From NCBI GenBank assembly GCA_036939975.1, contig JALLPB010002700.1, forward strand, positions 1-12,146: a stretch of 12,146 nt of DNA, given 5' to 3'. The DNA comes from Cyclostephanos tholiformis. Its lineage: Eukaryota > Bacillariophyta > Thalassiosirophyceae > Thalassiosirales > Thalassiosiraceae. Made by a program: the position numbers and the translations under genes. The notes under the pieces are model-generated. The model saw only the letters and a program-made list of their open reading frames with translations, was not told the DNA's origin and did not search any database. Shown piece after piece: positions 6,271-12,146 of this stretch (position 1 is the stretch's first letter; every line of letters begins with the position of its first letter).

Positions 6271-8433
6271 AAATTCTCCTCCAGGATCATGTATACATCT
6301 TTGTGGCCACGGATATCGTGATAACCAACATTGAGCATATCTCCTAGATATAGTTTCTGATGTTTTATCATCCACTCTAATTAGTTCGACTAAATTAGTG
6401 ACAGTGTCAATACATGTCAAAGCATCAAATTCATGTGGTCTTCCACGAACTTGAACTATCCATGGTCCTATTAGATCCACGGCACATTCTTCGAATGGTA
6501 TTGATCGAACCTCACGTTCTGGTAAGAGTCCATATCCTTTTCCGTCGAGTTTGTTTCGTTGACAATGGTCACAATTGAAATTTTCAATGTGTCGACGTAA
6601 GTCTCGATTATAATATCGTTTACTTATAAGGTCATTGAGTCTCTTACTTCCAGGATGACCTGTGACTTGATGATACCATCTAATGGTAGGATTTATCAGT
6701 TCATGTGGCAATGCTATTTTCCAATTAGCTTTATCGCCTGGTTTGGTATAACAAAGCACTTCTGTGACTTCATTAACAGAGTTGTGACTGAACCACTCTG
6801 GGTGTCTTATCACTGATTGTTGAAGATCATTATCCTCAGCTTGTTTTTCTTTGATATTTTCTATATCTAAAGGATTGTCTTCCAAATCAGTAATGGCTTT
6901 CTTCCCCACTAAGGCTGACGTGTCATCGAGACGCGAAAGTCTTGAGAAAGTGTCTGCAATAACATTAAGTGGACCTTCCACATAGTGTAATGTAGGACTA
7001 TATTCATCGACGTATGAAATCCATCGTAGACGTCGTTCAGATGAATCACCAACATTTAGAATGTTTTTGTGATCTGTGTGAATATGTAGTTCAGCACCAA
7101 GTAGCATTGAACGAAATTCACGAAGCGTCGCTATGACACATAGAAGTTCTTTATCTATTGTGGCATAATTCATCTGTGCACCATTAAGCTTTTTGCTATA
7201 ATATGCGACAGGAAGACCATCCTGCATAATACATGCACCAAGTTGATAGTTGGATGCATCCGTGTATATATGGAACGGTTTATTGTGATTTGGATAAGCA
7301 CAAAGGACATCAGCAGCCATTAATGCTTTCATTTCATCAAATGCTTTTTGCATTTCAGATGTCCAGACAAAAGGAGAAGGCTTTTCACCTCTTTTGGGTG
7401 CACCAGTTTTAGATGTTAATGGGGCCAAGATGTCTGATCTATGTGGCCACATGTCCCTATAATAGTTGACCATACCAATAAAACCACGTAAGAGTTTTAA
7501 TGTGGTAGGCGGTTGCATTTTCAAAATTGCATCTATTTTCTTTTTCCATGGTTTAACGCCATTTGGGGTTAGCCAATAGCCTAACCAATCAGTTTCCTTA
7601 ACTGCCCATTCACATTTCAGTGGATTAATGGTGAAACCATTCTCTTGTAGTTTCTGTAGTACTATGCGAAGTACTGTCATGTGTTCTTCCCAATTATTGG
7701 TGAAGACCCCTATATCATCGATATAGACTTCAGTTTCGGAAACATCTCTGAATATGTTTTCCATTACCTCTTGGGCAAAATCAGGGGAACACTTGAGTCC
7801 CATGGGTAACCTATTGTATTTGAATTTGCCAAATGGTGTGGCAATTGTACAAAGGTCTTTTGACTCATCATCGAGTTCAAAAGTATAATATTGCATGGAT
7901 ATATCCATTTTTGTGAAATACTGATATCCAGGACGTCTTCTCAAGATGTCTTGAATTATTGGTAGAGGGTATTGTCTCCTCACAACCACTTTGTTTAATT
8001 CTCTTAGATCACTGACCCAGCGAACTCTGCCGTCTTTTTTGGGTGTGATAAAGGTAGGAGAAGCCCACTCGCTTGCTCCTTGTATGGCTAGTACCCCTAT
8101 GTTACAGAGATGTACTAACTCTTTTTTAAATGCTTCCAAGTGAACTACAGGCACTGGATAAGGCCTAGCATGCTTTGGCTTTGCATTTGGTTCCAGATCA
8201 ATGTGGAACTTTCGATGTGGATAGACTCCTAGAGTACCATCAAATAGTTTAGTGAATTCACTTAAAACCTGTTTTACATCAGCTTTTTGCTGTATGTTTA
8301 GATGTTCCAGTTGGTTTACCACATCATCTATTTGAACACTTTCATATTTTGCATCGAGAATTTCGATTGCAACCAAAGAACTCAACTTCTTGTTGAATTT
8401 CAATGATGGTTGCCATTGATGCAAAATCCTCAT
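6244..8433 (-). CDS. pol: Gypsy Pol: reverse transcriptase, RNase H, integrase (C-terminally truncated)
   Basis: The frame is open for 729 codons; numbering starts at the first ATG of the frame (8433), though translation probably enters by a shift from the protease frame. RT: motif A KMDIS (D177, 7905) and YIDD (237-240, 7725-7714). RNase H: YTDAS (D392), DKELL, HTDHKN and NVIADTFSRL. Integrase: HHCC finger (WYHQVTGHPG ... CDHC, about 586-620), D653 in VDLIGPW and D716 in HDPGGEF. The catalytic Glu and the rest are lost at the copia junction; the last 9 codons or so, to the TGA at 6244, are read from antisense copia DNA. RT and RNase H look complete with no stops or frameshifts, much better kept than the copia neighbour. 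Integration activity is impossible as written. Confidence 0.92.
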   Translation of the reverse strand: MRILHQWQPSLKFNKKLSSLVAIEILDAKYESVQIDDVVNQLEHLNIQQKADVKQVLSEFTKLFDGTLGVYPHRKFHIDLEPNAKPKHARPYPVPVVHLEAFKKELVHLCNIGVLAIQGASEWASPTFITPKKDGRVRWVSDLRELNKVVVRRQYPLPIIQDILRRRPGYQYFTKMDISMQYYTFELDDESKDLCTIATPFGKFKYNRLPMGLKCSPDFAQEVMENIFRDVSETEVYIDDIGVFTNNWEEHMTVLRIVLQKLQENGFTINPLKCEWAVKETDWLGYWLTPNGVKPWKKKIDAILKMQPPTTLKLLRGFIGMVNYYRDMWPHRSDILAPLTSKTGAPKRGEKPSPFVWTSEMQKAFDEMKALMAADVLCAYPNHNKPFHIYTDASNYQLGACIMQDGLPVAYYSKKLNGAQMNYATIDKELLCVIATLREFRSMLLGAELHIHTDHKNILNVGDSSERRLRWISYVDEYSPTLHYVEGPLNVIADTFSRLSRLDDTSALVGKKAITDLEDNPLDIENIKEKQAEDNDLQQSVIRHPEWFSHNSVNEVTEVLCYTKPGDKANWKIALPHELINPTIRWYHQVTGHPGSKRLNDLISKRYYNRDLRRHIENFNCDHCQRNKLDGKGYGLLPEREVRSIPFEECAVDLIGPWIVQVRGRPHEFDALTCIDTVTNLVELIRVDDKTSETISRRYAQCWLSRYPWPQRCIHDPGGEFTGRSPQSA
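6261..6272. other. Breakpoint between copia copy 2 and the gypsy integrase
   Basis: Bases 6261-6270 still match copia copy 1 (977-986). From about 6271 rightwards the - strand encodes gypsy integrase (HDPGGEFT). The junction lies inside both coding regions, with no LTR, target duplication or spacer. The ACTGG-like bases could belong to either side, so a few bases of junction microhomology are possible. This is a truncation or rearrangement joint, not a clean integration site. Confidence 0.75.
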
Positions 8434-9073
8434 CTTTTAATAGATGTGGATCCCTGAGTGGTAACTCATTTTCAAACCATTCTATGGTGTTTGTGCTGTA
8501 TTTGACATCAATACCAGTTTTGGTTAAAAAGTCAGCACCTAAAATAACATCATATTTGCAATTCTCTGATTCAAATATGAGTGCTTTATGTTGCTCGATA
8601 TTTCTGTTTTTATCAAGCTCTGGTAATCTTAGATTACGCATGATTACCATCGCAGATGATTGATAATTACCTGCAAGGGTATTCACCATCCTGCTCTGGG
8701 ATGTTTTGCATGGTAGACATTTCCTTGGTAAACATTTTTTGTTAATCAAGGTTGTTGTTGAACCAGAATCAAGTAAGACTTTTAAAAGTCTCCTAGATTT
8801 TACTGTGCCAATGGTGTCTGCTACCATAATAGTCACAGGTGTTAAATTCCTACTCTGAGGAATTTTTGTTGGTTTAACATGGACTTCTTCAGCCATGTAA
8901 CAATGATCATTCAGTATTGAATTAGATGCGTTCCCAGTGGAGGGGGATGTAGATTTTGTATTGAAAAATATGTCTGCCTTAGACAATTTATCGCTACGTA
9001 CGTTTTCGTACCGTACATTTTCTAAACGAGTACGATTCTCAGTACTCTTTCCTAGTCCCACTGGCGCGGACCG
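8342..9073 (-). CDS. Gypsy aspartic protease, in frame downstream of gag UGA
   Basis: This open stretch continues the gag frame directly after the TGA at 9076-9074 and runs to TGA 8344-8342. The active-site loop reads LLDSGSTTTLI with catalytic Asp at 8770-8768. The later YDVILGADFLTKTGIDV segment fits the flap and second-half strands of retropepsin-like proteases of gypsy elements. The first 50 or so residues are hydrophilic linker. There is no good ATG at the front, so expression should need readthrough of the UGA as a Gag-protease fusion. It overlaps the pol frame by 92 nt. A 15-bp near-duplication (8711-8740) gives CLPRK-CLPCK after the active site. Confidence 0.85.
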   Translation of the reverse strand, partial: RSAPVGLGKSTENRTRLENVRYENVRSDKLSKADIFFNTKSTSPSTGNASNSILNDHCYMAEEVHVKPTKIPQSRNLTPVTIMVADTIGTVKSRRLLKVLLDSGSTTTLINKKCLPRKCLPCKTSQSRMVNTLAGNYQSSAMVIMRNLRLPELDKNRNIEQHKALIFESENCKYDVILGADFLTKTGIDVKYSTNTIEWFENELPLRDPHLLKDEDFASMATIIEIQQEVEFFGCNRNSRCKI

Positions 9074-9076
9074 TCA
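9028..9076 (-). promoter_or_regulatory. Candidate UGA-CGG stop-readthrough signal between gag and protease
   Basis: The gag terminator is TGA followed directly by CGG (9076-9071), and the protease follows in the same frame. UGA-CGG is a known leaky context in plant and animal RNA viruses, usually with a 3' RNA structure. Downstream, GAGTAC (9047-9042) and GTACTC (9033-9028) form a 6-bp stem with an 8-nt loop, 26 nt after the stop. A weaker GGUCC/GGACU stem is nearer. The alternative is that this TGA is a decayed CGA like those in the neighbouring element. Confidence 0.45.
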
Positions 9077-10573
9077 ATTCAAAAATTTGAACACGTCATC
9101 ATCATTCAGATTTTCGACGGACAGACCATTGTTCTCGTCATCACTCATGACGTCATCGTCATAAAAATTCAGAAGATCATCATCCGAATTCGAAGAGCAA
9201 TTCGCGTTGGGAGTCTTTTTCATTCCCGAATCAGGCTCCACAAGTGTTTTTCTCTTTTTCTGAGTTGGGGACTTGTGACCCACATCGATTTTCTCGAAAA
9301 ACCTCCCTTTTTTTGGAGTATCATGAATATGATAATTCGAGTGGGACCTCTCGTCGCTACTCGACTTGTCGTCGTCGACCTCTCCATCGCTTGGAACGGG
9401 AGTGTCATTTTCACTGGGAGACTCGTCCCTTTTACTGATACGACGAGTATCAATGTGATGCGCGTCGTGTTCACGTTTTTTTACGTAGAAACTAGCCTTG
9501 TTCGACTTGTTGGCGTTTTTTGGATTATGCCTGCACTCGTCGTACGAATGCTCGGATTTCGGTCCATGCACGTGACAGGGCTTGAAATCCTTGTCGTTTC
9601 GCGCTGTAGGTTTCTTGCGGTCACCGCGAGAATCCTTTTCGGGACGACGATAGTCGTACCTTTCACGATTGTTCGTGTTCGACGCAACTCGTTTGAAATT
9701 GTCGTCGCGCCCGCGTTTGTCGTACGCGTTCTGTCGTTTGTCACGACTATGGGTGTAGCGATTCATCTTGTCGTGAAATCGCTTCTCCAATTCACCACGC
9801 ATCTCGCGTCTGGTGGATTGTCGGATCTGGTCATCTCTCTTTCGCTGAAGAGAGCCATCAGTCATCCTGATCTCATGAATACTCTGAAAGTATTCGGTGA
9901 GCGTTTGTAACGTCTCACCGCTGAGTTTGTTCCCGCTGCGAACGAATTCGGCGCGGTCGCTCTTGTGGTAGCTCATATAGAGCCATTCCACCTGCAACGC
10001 GGCATTCGGCACTGGAATGTTGCCGGCCGGGAGCTTTTCAAAGATGCATAGCATCTCCTGAAAGCAATGGAGATGATCCATCGGCGTCATCATGAAATCC
10101 TTATGGAACACATGGTCGCCGCCATGTGCCAAGTAGATATACTGGTGATCCCGAGGCACGCTTTCGTTGAGCGTTTTGATCACGAAAAGATTAATCCCTC
10201 GCTCAAAATTGACTGCCAAGGAGCGATCGTGCTCCGGCAGAACCATCGTCACATGGACAGGTTCTGGAAAGTGCTCATGGAGCACCTGCTTCTAGTCGGT
10301 GAGGTACCAACCCAGGAGTACATTCTCGAACTCCTGGATGGACTCTGTGTAGTCCAGGTCAACTTTCTCTTCTCCGTGGACAAAATTGTTGATCATTTTG
10401 CTTAGCATAAACTTTTTGCCAAATTGGCCCGAATCCTTATTGATTTTGGCCTATTGTTTGTTGCAAGGCGAGTTGCTCTGCAACTTGTAGACATCACCCA
10501 GAGGTGTATTTTCGGACCAGGTTTTCTGGGCCTTAAAGAATGGCATTCTCTCGTAAATAGAGGCCATGGTCAT
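9074..10573 (-). pseudogene. gag: Gypsy Gag with two internal TAG stops
   Basis: From ATG 10573 (a second ATG is at 10567) one frame runs 499 codons to TGA 9076-9074. TAG at codon 41 (10453-10451) and codon 94 (10294-10292) interrupt it. The sequence on both sides reads as continuous protein, and both could be former CAG Gln codons. The N-terminal two fifths are globular capsid-like. Residues about 170-330 are rich in Arg, Lys and Asp. A zinc-knuckle variant CX2HX5HX4C sits at codons 333-347 (CHVH...H...C, 9577-9533). The C-terminal 130 residues are Ser/Asp/Glu-rich with a strongly acidic end. The open stretch from 10285 alone is not the true start, since Gag homology cannot begin mid-domain. 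Confidence 0.8.
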
Positions 10574-11022
10574 TTTGTGTATTTTATTATACTACGATAG
10601 TAATAGTAATTGAACAGGTCAATTAGTTGCTTCCTGTCTCAGGTAAAGCTGTAATTACAGTGCACTACCTCACACGAAAGCGATAATCCATGGTGGAGTT
10701 GTGTTTGTGGGCTTGGAAATAAAAATATCCACATTAACAAACTACATACTCCAAAATGCCGCACTCTACGTCCTTGGGTGGTGGTGCCTCCCCCAACAAA
10801 AAAAAACACAGCAGAGATGTGAAAGGCATGCATCAGGTTCTTTTCTTACAAAAAAAGCAGAAATAAGTTTCGGCAAAGTTAATTGGCAGCATAGGAATCC
10901 ATTAGGAACTAGTATGAAAGAATACGAATAATTCTGTATGTCAAAAAATATGAATAATAATGGGACAGAGTTGTACTCAATAATGTAAATAACAACAAAT
11001 AATTTTCAATTCAATGAAAGGC
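10574..11022. other. AT-rich interval right of gypsy gag, no gene seen
   Basis: This should hold the gypsy leader and perhaps its 5' LTR, but no TG...CA bounded repeat partner exists in the window and no convincing primer-binding site is visible. A perfect 12-bp palindrome CTGTAATTACAG lies at 10649-10660. Runs of A near 10798-10806 and 10850-10856 are simple low-complexity tracts. Open stretches here are short and without protein character. Confidence 0.5.
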
Positions 11023-11347
11023 TCAATCCATCCAGTCCTCTGCTGTTGTTTGCATGATCTCGAAAACCTCATATCCTCATATTTTCTCCACTCTTCCTCC
11101 CTTGAAGTGAGTGGGCATCTTTTCAGGCTCCATTTGGTAGTATTCCATTTTGGTGCAGAGGGGACACATCCCATAGTAATCCATCATAATCCCATTATTG
11201 GACCCCATAATTTACCATAATATCATCAACTGCATCTTGATTTATGAGAAGCTCACCAAACCACCCAATTGCCTTCTTCTCAAAGAAGGAGAGGGCTTCT
11301 GACCTCACAAGACCAAAAAATCCTTCTGGCAAATTAGTAAATTTATA
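11023..11347 (-). pseudogene. Decayed protein-coding fragment of unknown family with a CPLC motif
   Basis: I do not recognise the family. On the - strand, from just after TAG 11350-11348, a frame reads balanced, non-repetitive protein (for example FFGLVRSEALSFFEKK and IGWFGELLINQDAVDD) to TAA 11197-11195. One nucleotide away, from about 11205, the adjacent frame goes on in the same style (YYGMCPLCTKMEYYQMEPEK) through one TGA at 11079-11077 to TGA 11025-11023. A 1-nt change in the GGGG run around 11201-11204 would connect the two. The CPLC pair could be half of a zinc site. It looks like the 3' end of a host or transposon gene with one frameshift and one nonsense change, or an exon. An AG at 11325-11324, preceded by a TACTAAT-like string, could be a splice acceptor, though the spacing is short. 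The overlapping frames on either strand look like shadows. Confidence 0.4.
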
Positions 11348-11350
11348 CTA

Positions 11351-11700
11351 AAGTTCCGTTTTAATATAACTGGTATAGTTTTATTGTATCTAATGCGCAC
11401 AAACCTACCAGTTGTGTTTAAAACCGTTCGTGTAGAACCTAGTTAATTGATATCATTAAAATAATAATTCTATATATGACATTTGTCAAGCATTAGTCAA
11501 TCTTAAAATATCATCAGTACAAGGATAAAGTAATATCCAACAGTTTATTGTTTTGTATTTCAATTATTTATCTGTACCAATTCATATTCATTGTTATTAT
11601 TATGTTGTCAGTTTTGTAACATTTTTTCTGTATTTCACAGATAATTTTTATTTTCTATTTTTCATGGTCTAGCTGATTCCTTTGCTAAAACATCTTTTTA
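11351..11700. other. AT-rich spacer, nothing recognised
   Basis: The stretch is strongly AT-rich with frequent stops in all frames. I see no tRNA, coding block, LTR or tandem repeat in it. Confidence 0.6.
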
Positions 11701-11714
11701 GATATTTTATTCGT

Positions 11715-11973
11715 CACCACCACCTGCTCTTTTTTTGCCGCCGCCGCCACTGCCGCCGCCGCCAATGCATCCTTCCGACTTTGTTGCCGGCGCCGCTGCT
11801 GCCAACACATTTTTTTTTACGACGTAGCCACCGCCAACGACGCCACCAACGCACCCTAGTCCGCCAACGCATCCACTTTTTTTGGCCACCGCCACCGCCC
11901 GACTTTGTCGCCGCCACCTATTCCACCAACACATCCATTTTTTTGGCCGCCGCCGCCACAGCCCGCAAGCCAG
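11715..11973. repeat. Degenerate T-tract/GCC composite tandem repeat
   Basis: T runs of 7-9 at 11730, 11810, 11877 and 11938 each follow a cytosine-rich segment, often CCAAC(A/G)CATCCA, and each precedes GCC/ACC-rich DNA. Spacing between runs is 80, 67 and 61 bp. The string CCGACTTTGT(T/C)GCCG occurs at 11775 and 11899, 124 bp apart, about two units. This fits four decayed units of a roughly 60-80-bp satellite-like array. The open frames on both strands come from the low-complexity composition. Confidence 0.65.
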
Positions 11974-12146
11974 CCAACGACCTGCCCCACGAGCCATCTG
12001 ATGACTTCCCCCATGAGCCAGCCAATTAATTCCCCCACTAGCCATCCGACGACTTCCCCCACAAGCCAGCCGACAACTTCCCCCACGAGCCAGCTGACAA
12101 ATTCCCCCCCAAGAGCTAGCCAACAAATTCCAAGCCGCAGACGCAG
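11974..12146. repeat. 24-bp minisatellite (at least six units, open at window end)
   Basis: Units begin at 11974, 11998, 12022, 12046, 12070 and 12094, with a ragged continuation to the window end. The common core is GACTTCCCCCA(C/T)(A/G)AGCCAG. Adjacent units such as 12046 and 12070 differ at only two positions. Because 24 is a multiple of three, every frame gives an octapeptide repeat (for example GEVVGWLV-like on the - strand and PADDFPHE-like on the +). Stops on the + strand at the 12022 unit argue against + strand coding. The array probably extends beyond the window. Confidence 0.8.

Larger units (their letters stand above)
6271..10573 (-). mobile_element. Ty3/gypsy retrotransposon, truncated in integrase
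   Basis: On the - strand the order is gag, protease, RT, RNase H, integrase, the Metaviridae (Ty3/gypsy) order. The left end is cut within the integrase catalytic core, so integrase C-terminus, polypurine tract and 3' LTR are missing. On the right the gag ATG is at 10573, but I found no clear 5' LTR or primer-binding site beyond it, so the outer boundary is unknown. With only one end partly preserved, the element is non-autonomous. Confidence 0.9.

Noticed and set aside
9275..9910. A 211-codon + strand open frame opposite gypsy gag, hydrophobic in character.
   Set aside because: It is the antisense shadow of the charged, CpG-rich gag coding strand; hydrophobicity is what antisense of Asp/Arg-rich codons gives. 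No known motif seen.
10649..10660. A 12-bp palindrome CTGTAATTACAG considered as an operator or insertion site.
   Set aside because: One isolated short palindrome in AT-rich DNA is expected by chance at this scale; nothing around it supports a function.
10681..10692. A TGG after CCACCA on the - strand, considered as a gypsy LTR end plus primer-binding site.
   Set aside because: The implied tRNA 3' end has no recognisable form, and no matching TGGTGG...CCACCA LTR partner could be bounded to the right.
10977..11174. A 65-codon - strand frame and a 68-codon + strand frame (11014-11220) in the AT-rich region.
   Set aside because: They overlap the more protein-like fragment at 11023-11347 in other frames and show no recognisable composition or motif.

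Overview
The window looks like transposon-dominated, repeat-rich nuclear DNA of a eukaryote, most likely a diatom or a related stramenopile alga. That assignment rests on the resemblance of the Ty1/copia proteins to the diatom 'CoDi' type as I remember it (DNQST-type protease, integrase without a clear HHCC finger, HVDD reverse transcriptase). It is an inference, not a database result. I see no rRNA, tRNA, CRISPR array or intact host gene.

Layout, left to right. (1) 1-5433, + strand: a nearly full-length Ty1/copia retrotransposon. Its 5' LTR lies outside the window. A 78-nt leader is followed by one continuous gag-protease-integrase-RT-RNase H frame (83-5227) and a short LTR (about 5255-5433, TGTTG...CAACA ends). 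The frame has no indels but seven in-frame stops, several of which look like C-to-T changes. (2) 5255-6270, + strand: a second copia copy in tandem, sharing that LTR and keeping only the leader and the gag N-terminus. It is about 93% identical to copy 1 by hand alignment. It carries a 159-bp in-frame deletion next to its 3' breakpoint. (3) 6271-about 10573, - strand: a Ty3/gypsy retrotransposon, read right to left. Gag has two internal TAG stops. The protease lies in the same frame as gag behind a single UGA-CGG. RT-RNase H-integrase lies in the +1 frame. The element is cut inside the integrase core just after the second catalytic Asp, with no 3' LTR, and abuts copia copy 2 directly. (4) 10574-11700: AT-rich DNA with no recognisable gypsy 5' LTR. 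Within it, 11023-11347 on the - strand reads as a decayed protein-coding fragment of unknown family with a CPLC motif. (5) About 11715-12146: low-complexity tandem DNA, first T-tract/GCC-rich composite units of about 60-80 bp, then a 24-bp minisatellite reaching the window end.

Functionally, both elements once encoded the parts needed to copy themselves through RNA: Gag particle, protease, reverse transcriptase/RNase H and integrase. Neither is intact here. The points most worth a second look are the possible UGA-CGG readthrough signal and +1 shift in the gypsy element, the head-to-tail copia pair sharing one LTR, the CpG-type nonsense decay without frameshifts, and the cryptic coding fragment at 11023-11347.
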